64,000 nt of DNA from the NCBI GenBank assembly GCA_022826645.1, contig JAJDUM010000083.1:1-64000 (forward strand), in the 5' to 3' direction. Under the pieces are notes generated by a model. That model saw nothing but the letters and a program-made list of their open reading frames with translations, had not been told where the DNA came from and made no database searches. The position numbers were made by a program, and so were the translations under genes. Positions 8,802 to 17,636 of the stretch are shown piece after piece (position 1 is the first letter of the stretch; every line of letters starts with the position of its first letter). This DNA is from Candidatus Poribacteria bacterium (GTDB lineage: Bacteria; Poribacteria; WGA-4E; PCPOR2b).

Positions 8802-10112
8802 ATGGAAGTATCACGCAGCCGTTTTGTAAGCAGATCGCCAATCTTCTACGGCTGGATCATCATGTTCATCGCGACTTTAGGGATGATCATGACCAGTCCC
8901 GGTCAGACCTACGTGGTCTCGATCTTTATTGAGAGTTTCATCACGGACTTGGGGATAAGTCGGTCACTTGTCAGTGCGCTCTACACACTCGGTACACTCG
9001 TTGGCGGTTTTGTGTTACCTCTTGTTGGATACCAAATTGACAGGCGTGGAACGCGAATAATGGTGTTTTTCATCACCGCGCTCTTCGGCTTGTCATGCGT
9101 CTACATGGGCTACGTGCAGAACACCATCATGCTCGGTATAGGTTTCATCGCTCTCCGCCTGCTCGGTCAAGGCAGTTTGGGCATGGTCTGTACGAACGTA
9201 ATCAACCAATGGTGGGTCCGTCGACGGGGTACGGTGATGGGTATCTCCGGCATGGTGGGTTCCCTCATCAGTTTGGGCGGTTTTCCAAACCTTATCAATT
9301 GGCTACTCCCTATCTATGGCTGGCGCTCTACGTACGTGCTCCTTGGGATCATATTGGCGTCTGTGATGGCACCGCTGGCGTTTATATTTGTTCGCAACCA
9401 TCCAGAGGATTACGGTCTCCAACCTGATGGAGGAGAATCAAGAACATTCAGATCTCGCAAACGAAAAACGGCACCCGTCGGGTGGACAGAGGCGCACTGG
9501 ACATTACGGGAGGCGATGCACACCCCCGTCTTCTGGATTTTGATGACAAGCTTGGCTGCCATCAGTATGCTGTCCACTGGATTGTTTTTCCATATAGTCA
9601 GTATCTTCACCGATAGCGGATTGACACCCAGTCTCGCCGCAGCGGTCTTCGTGCCCATCGCTGTAACCACTGCCATTGTTAATTGCGGTAGTGGTGTTCT
9701 GGTAGATCGGGTGCCGGTGCGTATACTGTTCGCAGCCGGGTTATTCTTCCAAGCGTTGTCACTGCTGATGGCGCGCTCACTATCTGGAGCCACATTTGCG
9801 TTGGTGTTTGGCGTTGTTCTCGGCGTTTCCAGTGGACTTATTCGTATTTTGGGAAGCGTCGTCTGGGCGATGTACTTCGGGCGGCGTCATCTGGGTAGTA
9901 TCACCGGTTTCACCACAATGATTACGATTGCCGGCTCTGCGCTGGGACCGATGCCGTTGGGGATTATCCGAGATCTTTTGGGAAGCTATAATCTTGCGCT
10001 GATAATTTCGGCGTTCATTCCCATTCTGCTCGGAATTGTCGCTTTCTTCATAGACAGTCCCGCGCGTTTAGCGGAACAAACGCAGGAACACGAACAAGAC
10101 ACAAACGGATAA
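8802..10112 (+). CDS. MFS transporter, monocarboxylate/oxalate-formate antiporter-like
   Basis: A 436-residue integral membrane protein with about 12 hydrophobic segments. The opening FYGWIIMFIATLGMI and the loop QIDRRGTRIM between helices 2 and 3 are typical of the monocarboxylate/oxalate-formate branch of the major facilitator superfamily; a long cytoplasmic loop with RSRKRKT divides the two halves. Likely a carrier for small organic acids in the inner membrane. It lies 46 bases after the enoyl reductase gene and 301 bases before a D-2-hydroxyacid dehydrogenase gene, which fits organic-acid traffic, though no substrate is shown. Confidence 0.85.
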   Translation: MEVSRSRFVSRSPIFYGWIIMFIATLGMIMTSPGQTYVVSIFIESFITDLGISRSLVSALYTLGTLVGGFVLPLVGYQIDRRGTRIMVFFITALFGLSCVYMGYVQNTIMLGIGFIALRLLGQGSLGMVCTNVINQWWVRRRGTVMGISGMVGSLISLGGFPNLINWLLPIYGWRSTYVLLGIILASVMAPLAFIFVRNHPEDYGLQPDGGESRTFRSRKRKTAPVGWTEAHWTLREAMHTPVFWILMTSLAAISMLSTGLFFHIVSIFTDSGLTPSLAAAVFVPIAVTTAIVNCGSGVLVDRVPVRILFAAGLFFQALSLLMARSLSGATFALVFGVVLGVSSGLIRILGSVVWAMYFGRRHLGSITGFTTMITIAGSALGPMPLGIIRDLLGSYNLALIISAFIPILLGIVAFFIDSPARLAEQTQEHEQDTNG

Positions 10113-10413
10113 ACCAAATGAAAGCACTTTGGTGTTTAGACATGAATTTAGACTTCACCCCGTTCGTGGGGGAGGCATCAGCCACGGGGCGGGATTCGCA
10201 GCAGCTTGACCCGCATTCGGGATAGACCGTCGAATTACCGTGTCTCATCCTTCAAGTGCATAAGTTCGACAAATTCTGAAAATTCCTCGACTGTGCGCCA
10301 AAACTGAAATAGTTGGTCTTTTGCTATTTGCCTTAACACAACAAACTGGCGCTTAGAGTATAATAAGGTTCAGTGAAGGGTGCAATATTTTCTACATAAA
10401 GGGAGAAAGCAGT
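10113..10413. other. Intergenic region with structured, possible IS605-tail-like segment
   Basis: No convincing gene. Bases about 10145-10205 are GC-rich and hairpin-forming: CCCCGT pairs with ACGGGG, and GGC with GCC inside. Read on the minus strand this resembles the structured 3' tail of IS200/IS605-type elements, but no transposase is present. The right part holds a promoter candidate and the ribosome site for the next gene. Confidence 0.35.
10333..10364 (+). promoter_or_regulatory. Candidate sigma70-type promoter for the hydroxyacid dehydrogenase gene
   Basis: A perfect TATAAT at 10359-10364 has TTAACA at 10333-10338, but the 20-base spacer is longer than ideal. It lies 49 bases before the start codon. 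The -10 is good; the -35 is doubtful. Confidence 0.45.
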
Positions 10414-11388
10414 ATGTCAACAGAAACCTCAGACCGAGTAAAAATCGTCGTCCCCGGCGACAATCCACCACAGATACAGGGTTCACCACATCTGGAGCGC
10501 TTAGAACCTTACGGCGATGTCACGTTGTACACTGATCGTCCAGAATCATTTGAGGAACAGATTGATCGCGCAAAAGATGCGGATATCATCATGAACACGC
10601 GTGGCATTGTGACTTGGTACGCCGAAGCCTTGAAGCAAGTACCGAAACTACGCATGATTGCTACGTGCTCCATCGGCACAGACATGCTCGATCTGGATGC
10701 CGCGAGGGAGCTTGGTGTTGTTATCTGCAATCAGCCCGGTCGGACAGCCCCGGTCGTCGCTGAGCATGGGTTTGGGCTAATGTTCGCCGCAGCCAAACGA
10801 TCCGCCTATATGACGACAGCAGTGAAGAGTGGTGGCTGGCCCCGCATGGACAACATCTACCTACAGGGCAAAACGTTGGGGATCATCGGGACGGGCCACA
10901 TCGGCGCGGAGATGGCGAGGCTTGGTCGCGCTGTCGGCATGAATGTGATTGCTTGGACTTTCAATCCTTCATCGGAACGAGCCGCACAACTGGGAGTCGA
11001 GTACGTCGAACTGGATCAGCTATTGCGAACGGCAGATGTTGTCAGTCTCCACGTCAAACTGACCGATGATAGCCGGGAGATGATCGGAACACGGGAACTC
11101 GAACTGATGAAGCCCAACGCTCTGCTAATTAATGTTGCACGCGGAGATATAGTAAATACAGGCGCACTCGTTGATGCACTAAATTCTGGGCATCTTGGTG
11201 GTGCCGGAATTGATGTTTTCGATGAGGAACCACCGCCTGCTGACCACCCACTTCTTGCCTGCGAACAGGTTATCCTTTCGCCCCACTGCGCGGATATGAC
11301 ACCAGAGGGAGTTGATTTGCTCAACGAAGGGGTGGTCGATAACGTCATCGCCTTCTTGGAAGGCAAGCCGCAAAACGTGGTGCTATGA
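10414..11388 (+). CDS. D-isomer-specific 2-hydroxyacid dehydrogenase
   Basis: A 324-residue NAD-dependent dehydrogenase of the phosphoglycerate dehydrogenase/formate dehydrogenase family. The nucleotide loop is GTGHIGAEMARL; the catalytic triad is visible as Arg in NVARGDIVN, Glu in DVFDEEPP and His in LSPHCADMT. It lacks a C-terminal ACT domain, so it is not the regulated long SerA type. GGGAGAAAG precedes ATG 10414. It interconverts a 2-keto acid and a D-2-hydroxy acid; candidates are glyoxylate/hydroxypyruvate reduction or serine synthesis. Confidence 0.85.
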   Translation: MSTETSDRVKIVVPGDNPPQIQGSPHLERLEPYGDVTLYTDRPESFEEQIDRAKDADIIMNTRGIVTWYAEALKQVPKLRMIATCSIGTDMLDLDAARELGVVICNQPGRTAPVVAEHGFGLMFAAAKRSAYMTTAVKSGGWPRMDNIYLQGKTLGIIGTGHIGAEMARLGRAVGMNVIAWTFNPSSERAAQLGVEYVELDQLLRTADVVSLHVKLTDDSREMIGTRELELMKPNALLINVARGDIVNTGALVDALNSGHLGGAGIDVFDEEPPPADHPLLACEQVILSPHCADMTPEGVDLLNEGVVDNVIAFLEGKPQNVVL

Positions 11389-11458
11389 TGTGTAAAGCGT
11401 AATTGCTTGGCACTCGTCAAGTTCCAGTAATTTATGCTAATGGGATAGGGGTATTACG

Positions 11459-12628
11459 ATGACGGTTTCTGAACTCCGCAAAATCATCCGCCGGGGCGAA
11501 GACTCCAAAACACAGTTCAAACGCCAATTCGACAGCATTGATGCGTTAGCTACAGAGATTGCTGCGATGTTTAATTCCGAGGGCGGGCTGCTCATCGTTG
11601 GCGTGTCAGATTCAGGAGAGATTTGCGGCGTTGCAGACATTCGTCAACTCAACCAATGGATTTCAAACGCCTGCTCTCAAAAGATCGAGCCCCCAGTAAG
11701 CATAATGACAGAAAATCTGAGGGATGGTGATAAATTGGTCGTTGTCATCAGCATTCCGTTGGGCACCGATAAGCCTTATGCCGTCAATAAAACGGCGTTT
11801 TGGGTGAAAGTAGGTGCAGATAAACGCCGGGCAACACGGGAAGAACTCCGACGGTTGATGCAGGCATCGGGTACACTGTATTCCGATGAGATGCCACTCC
11901 CTCATACGAGTTTGGATGAGTTTGATCTATTACGATTTAGAGACTTCTACAAGCAACAATACGATCAGGAAATTGACCAACTTAACACTTCCACTGAACG
12001 CATTCTATCAAACCTAAAACTTCTCAAATCACCACATCTGACGTTGGCAGGACTGCTCCTTTTTGGCAAAGAACCACAACAGACGCGACCACAGTTGATG
12101 GTCAAAGCGGTCGCATTTATCGGCAACCGTTTGGAAGGAACAGAATATTTGGATAGCGAAGACATTGAATCAACCTTAGCCGAACAGTTCAAAGGGACAA
12201 TGGGGTTTCTCAAGCGCAATCTACGAAAGCGACAAAACGGTCAAAATTTTAATTTTCCCGGTATACTGGAAATTCCCGAAATTGCCTTGGAAGAGGCGAT
12301 CGTCAACGCGCTTGCTCACCGGGACTATCTGATCAGTAGCAGCATCCGCGTTTTCGTCTTCGATAATCGTGTTGAAATCATTAGCCCCGGCAAGCTACCT
12401 AATACAGCGACGGTCGAATCGATCCGAGCGGGAATACAGATTGTGAGGAATCCGGTGTTAATCTCATTTGTCCCGAAGATAGGAATTCCTTATCGTGGTT
12501 TAGGGTCTGGAGTTCCCCGAATGATTGAGGAATGTCGCAAAGCCAATCTCCCTGAACCTAAATTCATTGAAGATAAGATAGCCGAAACATTTACAGTTGT
12601 TTTTGATAGAGCACCAAATGCTTATTAA
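11459..12628 (+). CDS. AlbA/Schlafen-type ATP-binding regulator (COG2865-like)
   Basis: A 389-residue protein with an N-terminal AlbA_2/Schlafen-like domain (EDSKTQFKRQF, FNSEGGLLIVGVSDSGEICG) and a C-terminal GHKL-type ATPase module (EEAIVNALAHRDY, VFDNRVEIISPGKLP, GLGSGVPRMIEEC). This matches the broad family annotated as ATP-binding protein or putative transcriptional regulator. The usual winged-helix end is short or missing here. Members are common in accessory regions; role unknown. It is immediately followed by a MITE-like element, which fits a mobile neighbourhood. Confidence 0.8.
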   Translation: MTVSELRKIIRRGEDSKTQFKRQFDSIDALATEIAAMFNSEGGLLIVGVSDSGEICGVADIRQLNQWISNACSQKIEPPVSIMTENLRDGDKLVVVISIPLGTDKPYAVNKTAFWVKVGADKRRATREELRRLMQASGTLYSDEMPLPHTSLDEFDLLRFRDFYKQQYDQEIDQLNTSTERILSNLKLLKSPHLTLAGLLLFGKEPQQTRPQLMVKAVAFIGNRLEGTEYLDSEDIESTLAEQFKGTMGFLKRNLRKRQNGQNFNFPGILEIPEIALEEAIVNALAHRDYLISSSIRVFVFDNRVEIISPGKLPNTATVESIRAGIQIVRNPVLISFVPKIGIPYRGLGSGVPRMIEECRKANLPEPKFIEDKIAETFTVVFDRAPNAY

Positions 12629-12661
12629 GATAGGACTTACGCACTTGAACACTCAGAGCTT

Positions 12662-12751
12662 TGTAGTTCGGTGATTTATCACCGCAGCACGCCATTTCCA
12701 ACGCCCGTTTCTTAATCCCGATAAATCGGGATTAAGAAACGGGTAACTACA
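12662..12751. repeat. Three-way-junction palindrome A inside the MITE
   Basis: Outer arms TGTAGTT (12662-12668) and AACTACA (12745-12751) are perfectly complementary. They enclose hairpin CGGTGA-TTTA-TCACCG (12669-12684) and a perfect 18-bp hairpin with loop TAAA (stems 12704-12721 and 12726-12743). Confidence 0.8.
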
Positions 12752-12765
12752 CTAAGGTCTTGGGC

Positions 12766-12823
12766 TTGTAGTAGCGCAATTTATTGCGCGTCCGGATGTC
12801 CCGATTTATCGGGGCTACTACAA
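12766..12823. repeat. Three-way-junction palindrome B inside the MITE
   Basis: Outer arms TTGTAGTA (12766-12773) and TACTACAA (12816-12823) enclose hairpins GCGCAA-TTTA-TTGCGC (12774-12789) and CCCGA-TTTA-TCGGG (12800-12813). The TTTA loop is the same as in palindrome A, while the stem sequences differ but remain paired. Confidence 0.8.
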
Positions 12824-12882
12824 ACTGAACTGCGTAACTCCTATAAGAAATAAATTTTCTGCTCCTATTAAAGTGCCGGAAA

Positions 12883-14724
12883 ATGAACCAACAGATTCGC
12901 GATAAACTCTCAAGCATGCCCACCGGTCCCGGTGTCTATATGATGAAAGATGTCGCTGGAAAGATTCTATACGTCGGCAAGGCGGCATCCCTGCGTCAAC
13001 GGGTTAGATCCTATTTCCAAGATTCCGCTACGCCACACGCGCTGACCAAGCCGATGCTCCGCTATGTCCATGATATTGACACCATCCTCACTGCGAGCGA
13101 CGTTGATGCGTTAATCCTGGAAAACAATCTTATTAAAGAACATCAGCCTCGTTATAATATAAGACTTAAGGACGACAAACGCTATCCGTATCTGAAGGTG
13201 ACGGTTAACGAGCCGTTTCCGGGACTCTATATCACCCGTCAAATCGAAAATGATGGGGCGAAATATTTTGGTCCCTTCGTGCACACCCGTGCGACGCGAC
13301 AGACCATTAAAGAGCTGACAAAAGTCTTCCCTATTCGCACCTGTAGTTTAGAACTGAAGGAATCAGGCAATCAACACCGTGTCTGCTTGGACTATCATAT
13401 TCAACGCTGTCCGGGTCCCTGTGCGGATCTCACCAGCGTTGAGGGCTACGATCAGATTGTCAAGAATGTTCGCCAATTTTTGGGTGGGGATAAGGCGGAG
13501 GTCTTGAAAGATCTAACCGCAAAGATGGAGACCGCCGCAGCCGCACTCGATTTTGAGGTTGCTGCAAAATATCGAGACCAGATCGAAAATGTCAAAGAAG
13601 CGATTGCTAAACAGAACCTTGATAACCCGGCGGCGGAGAATGAGGACGTGATTGGCATGGCGCAAGTGGGCGATGAGGCGTGTGTGCAGGTGCTGATGAT
13701 ACGCGATGGAAAGCTGATTGAGCGCGAACACTACTTCCTCAGAAACTCGTCTGACTCTGAAGGCGAGACACTGACTGCGTTTGTTCAGCAGTACTATCAA
13801 GATGCGTCGTTCATCCCGAAGATCATCCTGCTGCCTGACAACATCGACATGCCGGAAGCCATCCAGCATTGGTTGTCTGAGAAGCGTGGAAGCGGGGTAA
13901 CACTATATATTCCACAGAGAGGGCGCAAACGCCAGTTGGTAGAAATGGCAGCGAAGAACGCGAGCATCGTGCTCGAACAGAAGGAGCAACACGTCGTCTT
14001 CAAATCTGACGATAACCCCGCTCTGATAGAGTTACAAGAGTTGTTAGAACTTCCGCATCCGCCAATCCGAATCGAAGGGTTCGATATTTCCAATTTGGGT
14101 GATCGATTTCCGGTTGCCTCGATGGTGGTGATGGAGGATGCGGCACCCGCTAAATCTGAGTATCGACGTTTCAAAATTCGGACAGTCGAAGGTCAGAACG
14201 ACTATGCAATGATGCAGGAGGTGGTCTCCCGTCGATTTCGGCGTGCTATTGACGAGAATCGTTTCCCAGATCTGATCTTGATTGATGGGGGTAAGGGACA
14301 ATTGAGCGCTGCGTGTGAAGTGTTGGAAACGCTTGATTTGAGCCATCTGCCGATTATCGGGCTTGCGAAGCGATTTGAGCATATTTTTCTGCCCGGAACG
14401 TCAGCTCCGATCGTACTGCGACGTGATAATCCAACGCTCCACCTCATCCAGCGATTGCGCGACGAAGCCCACCGATTTGCCATCACTTATCACCGAAAAC
14501 GCCGCAGCCGGGCACTCAGCCAGTCGATTCTGGATGAGATTCCGAATGTTGGTATCAAGCGGAAACAAGCATTGCTACAGCATTTTGGTGCTGTCGAAAA
14601 GATTCGTCGCGCCAGTTTGGATGAACTGCTTGCTGTAAAGGGTATACCGCACGGGGTCGCAGCCACTATCCACAAACACTTGAGAGAACGCAAGGAATAC
14701 ATCAGCGAGGAAACGGCACAGTAA
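12883..14724 (+). CDS. uvrC: UvrABC excinuclease subunit C
   Basis: A 613-residue UvrC, the usual length. The N-terminal GIY-YIG nuclease (GPGVYMMKD, ILYVGKA) makes the 3' incision; the UVR motif (LDFEVAAKYRDQI, about 220-235) binds UvrB; the RNase H-like domain (FDISNLGD, LILIDGGKG) makes the 5' incision; two helix-hairpin-helix motifs (IPNVGIKRKQALLQHFG, VKGIPHGVAATI) end the protein. The zinc-type cysteines CSLELK...CLDYHIQRCPGPC are present. Acts in nucleotide excision repair. The ribosome site before ATG 12883 is weak, and the MITE lies just upstream, so its expression signals may have been altered by insertion. Confidence 0.97.
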   Translation: MNQQIRDKLSSMPTGPGVYMMKDVAGKILYVGKAASLRQRVRSYFQDSATPHALTKPMLRYVHDIDTILTASDVDALILENNLIKEHQPRYNIRLKDDKRYPYLKVTVNEPFPGLYITRQIENDGAKYFGPFVHTRATRQTIKELTKVFPIRTCSLELKESGNQHRVCLDYHIQRCPGPCADLTSVEGYDQIVKNVRQFLGGDKAEVLKDLTAKMETAAAALDFEVAAKYRDQIENVKEAIAKQNLDNPAAENEDVIGMAQVGDEACVQVLMIRDGKLIEREHYFLRNSSDSEGETLTAFVQQYYQDASFIPKIILLPDNIDMPEAIQHWLSEKRGSGVTLYIPQRGRKRQLVEMAAKNASIVLEQKEQHVVFKSDDNPALIELQELLELPHPPIRIEGFDISNLGDRFPVASMVVMEDAAPAKSEYRRFKIRTVEGQNDYAMMQEVVSRRFRRAIDENRFPDLILIDGGKGQLSAACEVLETLDLSHLPIIGLAKRFEHIFLPGTSAPIVLRRDNPTLHLIQRLRDEAHRFAITYHRKRRSRALSQSILDEIPNVGIKRKQALLQHFGAVEKIRRASLDELLAVKGIPHGVAATIHKHLRERKEYISEETAQ

Positions 14725-14980
14725 ATAATCAAGAAAAAACACGGAAACTATTGTTGCAATCTGTTTAAGCGGTACGAAACTTGCGCCAATATGGGATACG
14801 TCCTAAGCTTGACGAGAAGCCTACCTATCAACCGAAGTCAAAGTTTGATATTACGCTATCATCTTATGCGAAACTGTACCGAGGTGTGCAACCAAAGTGT
14901 ACCGAGTCGGGCAATCCTGATCGAATGCGAAAGTAGCTTCAGGGATAGATGTTGAAAGACATGGTGAAAGGAAAATCTGA

Positions 14981-17590
14981 ATGAGTGAAAGAAATCTGAA
15001 AATCTTTGGCGTACTGGCAATTCTCATTATTGTCCTTGTGCTACATATTAAATTGTTCCAATTCAATGAGATTGTCCAACACGGTGCCTTAAAAACCTTA
15101 GTCTGTCTCGGACGGGTGACGAGGGTCGATACGACAGAAGAGGTGGATCAAATTATAACCTTCCGCGTTATATCGGGAAAATTCCGGGGCGAAACTGTTC
15201 AAGTCAACAATATCTGGACGGGACGAGCATTCGGTGATCGGGTCATACGAAAAAAAGATGTGCTATTCCTTGAAATGCCCCTAAGACGCCAAGATGACAC
15301 AACCCTGAACGATATACGTGACGATGTGCGAATGCTCGAATATTTCCGAACACCTTTCCTCCTCTATCTCGCCGGAGTATTGGGGATCCTGATTATTGGG
15401 GTTGCCGGTATGAAGGGCATACGCGCCATCCTGACATTGTTTGTTACCGCTTTCGGGATTCTATATGTTCTTGTGCCCTTAACCCTCCAAGGGTTCAATC
15501 CGATTGTCGTTGCGCTGCTTGTCGCCGCTATGTTGACTCTTACAACCTTTCTGCTGATCGCGGGGTTTAACTTTAAGGTGATTCCCGGAGTGTTGGGTAC
15601 TCTGGGAGGATTGACTGCCGTTGGCATCCTTTCGGTTATCAGCCAGAAGGCGATGCTCTTTACTGGATTGTCGCAAGAATTTGGATTTCTTGAGCTCGGT
15701 ATCGCTCTCTGGCGAACGCCAGTTTCCCACACTTGGGATTTCAAAGGGATCCTCGCCGCGGGCATGATTCTCGGAGCGGTTGGCGCAATGATGGATGTCG
15801 GTATGTCTATCTCCTCCTCTGTTTATGAGGTGAAGCAGGTCAATCCAAATATCACCGTCCGGCAGGCGATCCGGGCGGGGTTGAACGTTGGACGGGACAT
15901 CATGGGAACGATGGCAGACACCCTCATCTTCGCGTATCTCGGTGCGTACATGATCACAATGCTGCTCCCTCGCATCGAATTCCCCGAAGTCGGATATCTC
16001 TATCCATTTCTACGGTTAGCGAATGATGAGGCAACGGCGGTTGCCATCACACAGGCTATCGTTGGAACCATTGGCTTAGTCCTGACCGTTCCAATTGCTG
16101 CAGTCATCGCGGGCATTCTAACCAAATATCGAAAAGTTACTCCTTCCGAGATTGATGAAGATCTGCCATCGGAGGAAGAACTTGACGAACTTTTCCGTAC
16201 TGATGATCCGAAAAGCAAAGCGCGTTTGGCAGTACCGATAGCCCTAATCGTCGTGCTTGTGGGCACACAATACTTCTACCATCGAATTAACCATGCATCT
16301 GCCGTAATTATCGAGCATCGTGATGCGGATGGCAATCTGACTACGAGGTCTGAGTATGCCAAAGGCAAGGTCATCAGCCTCCTCGAATCGAACGCACCGC
16401 TCCTGTTCAGCGTGGATCTATCCGAAAAAAGTAATTTGGAACGTCGGCAGATCTCTGCGGGTTTACGACGAGAGTTCGAGAAGCATAATCTGCCGATATC
16501 AGACGACCTCACCGTTTCGATGAAGGAATGGCGCGATACGAAGTGGCTCATTCAGGATAAGAAAAACGAGGTCACATTTTCGGTTGGTGAAGAGGAAGGA
16601 AACCTCAACGTTTACGACGCGACAACAGAACACCACATTCTGAAGGTCAGAATGCTATCGGGGCTTTACGAAGGACAGACAATCATCCTTCGGAACATTC
16701 TCAACCACAAAGTGGATCTGTTAAGTATCCCCGCGGAACCGGGAGATATCGTTCTATGCCGCATGGGAGGTACACCGGATCAGACTAGCTTGGTCAATCT
16801 TGTGCAAGAGTATGGGCGCGACCGATTCCTAATTTGGATGTTCGGATTGATGCTCGTGGCAATCATCATTGTAGGTCGAAATGAGGGGATACGTACCGCC
16901 TGCGCGATGATTGGGTCAGGATTAATCCTCTACTTTTTCATGATTCCACTGATCTCCCGTGGGGAGAATGCTGTGTTCATTGTTACCCTCACCTCCGGCA
17001 TGATTGCGTTTATTTCCCTCGTGTTTGTGATCGGTCCAAGCCGAAAAACCTTTTCGGCTGTGCTCGGAACGATGGGCGGGATCCTTGTCGCAGGACTGAT
17101 TGTTATGTTTGCCCAAAACTACCTGCATTTTTCCGGGTTGGAACATGCGGTATCAGCAGACATCATGGAAGCAACCCGAACACCACCTTTCGACTTCCGA
17201 CAGGTGCTACTCGCGGGGATGTTAATGGGAGTGCTTGGTGTAGCTGTTGATGGTGCTATTGAGGTCGCCTCCTCAATGGAAGAGATTCGCCGCGCAAATC
17301 CTAACATGCCTACCTGGAGGTTAATCACGTCCGGGATGAACGTCGGCACTGATATACTCGGAACAATGGTTAATACTTTGGTCTTTGCTTATCTGGGCGT
17401 AGAATTTTTGTTTATCATGGCAGTGGCAACGCCTAATCTTGACCTATTTCAATCGCCCCCAGTGGAGCTTTTGAGTGTCGGGATCGCGTCCGCCGAAATC
17501 GTACGTCTGCTCGCCGGTACGCTTGGCCTCGTCCTCACTATCCCTATGACCGCCACGATCTCAGCTGTCTGGCATCGACGGAAGCAGTAA
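14981..17590 (+). CDS. Double-length YibE/F family membrane protein
   Basis: An 869-residue protein made of two consecutive YibE/F-like units (about 1-430 and 430-869). Each has an N-terminal membrane anchor, a soluble beta part, and a membrane block. Matching segments are GIRAILTLFVTAFGILY and GIRTACAMIGSGLILYF; VLGTLGGLTAVGI and VLGTMGGILVAGL; GAVGAMMDVGMSISSS and GVLGVAVDGAIEVASS; VGRDIMGTMADTLIFAYLG and VGTDILGTMVNTLVFAYLG. YibE/F proteins are predicted membrane transport proteins, normally about 400 residues. This looks like an internal gene duplication and fusion. AAAGGAAAA precedes ATG 14981. Substrate unknown. Confidence 0.85.
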   Translation: MSERNLKIFGVLAILIIVLVLHIKLFQFNEIVQHGALKTLVCLGRVTRVDTTEEVDQIITFRVISGKFRGETVQVNNIWTGRAFGDRVIRKKDVLFLEMPLRRQDDTTLNDIRDDVRMLEYFRTPFLLYLAGVLGILIIGVAGMKGIRAILTLFVTAFGILYVLVPLTLQGFNPIVVALLVAAMLTLTTFLLIAGFNFKVIPGVLGTLGGLTAVGILSVISQKAMLFTGLSQEFGFLELGIALWRTPVSHTWDFKGILAAGMILGAVGAMMDVGMSISSSVYEVKQVNPNITVRQAIRAGLNVGRDIMGTMADTLIFAYLGAYMITMLLPRIEFPEVGYLYPFLRLANDEATAVAITQAIVGTIGLVLTVPIAAVIAGILTKYRKVTPSEIDEDLPSEEELDELFRTDDPKSKARLAVPIALIVVLVGTQYFYHRINHASAVIIEHRDADGNLTTRSEYAKGKVISLLESNAPLLFSVDLSEKSNLERRQISAGLRREFEKHNLPISDDLTVSMKEWRDTKWLIQDKKNEVTFSVGEEEGNLNVYDATTEHHILKVRMLSGLYEGQTIILRNILNHKVDLLSIPAEPGDIVLCRMGGTPDQTSLVNLVQEYGRDRFLIWMFGLMLVAIIIVGRNEGIRTACAMIGSGLILYFFMIPLISRGENAVFIVTLTSGMIAFISLVFVIGPSRKTFSAVLGTMGGILVAGLIVMFAQNYLHFSGLEHAVSADIMEATRTPPFDFRQVLLAGMLMGVLGVAVDGAIEVASSMEEIRRANPNMPTWRLITSGMNVGTDILGTMVNTLVFAYLGVEFLFIMAVATPNLDLFQSPPVELLSVGIASAEIVRLLAGTLGLVLTIPMTATISAVWHRRKQ

Positions 17591-17636
17591 AGGCGGCTCG
17601 GGCATTCTGACTTGATGCTGAGAAACCCCAGTTGTA

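Larger units (their letters stand above)
12631..12843. mobile_element. MITE-like element: TA-flanked inverted repeats around nested hairpins
   Basis: The ends read TAGGACTTACGCA (12631-12643) and, inverted, TAGGAGTTACGCA (12831-12843), 12 of 13 matching. The outermost TA on both sides could be the target duplication typical of IS630/Tc1-mariner elements. There is no transposase and no coding frame of note. Inside are two substructures (12662-12751 and 12766-12823). The element fills almost the whole gap between the AlbA-type gene and uvrC and ends 39 bases before the uvrC start. That it is mobile is an inference from structure. Confidence 0.7.

Noticed and set aside
10235-10323. Minus-strand 28-codon frame (ending VEEFSEFVELMHLKDETR)
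   Set aside because: It looks protein-like but has no start codon or family match and could be chance or a short relic.
12631-12843. CRISPR array
   Set aside because: The repeats are inverted hairpins of unequal length, with no direct repeats at regular spacing and no cas genes.
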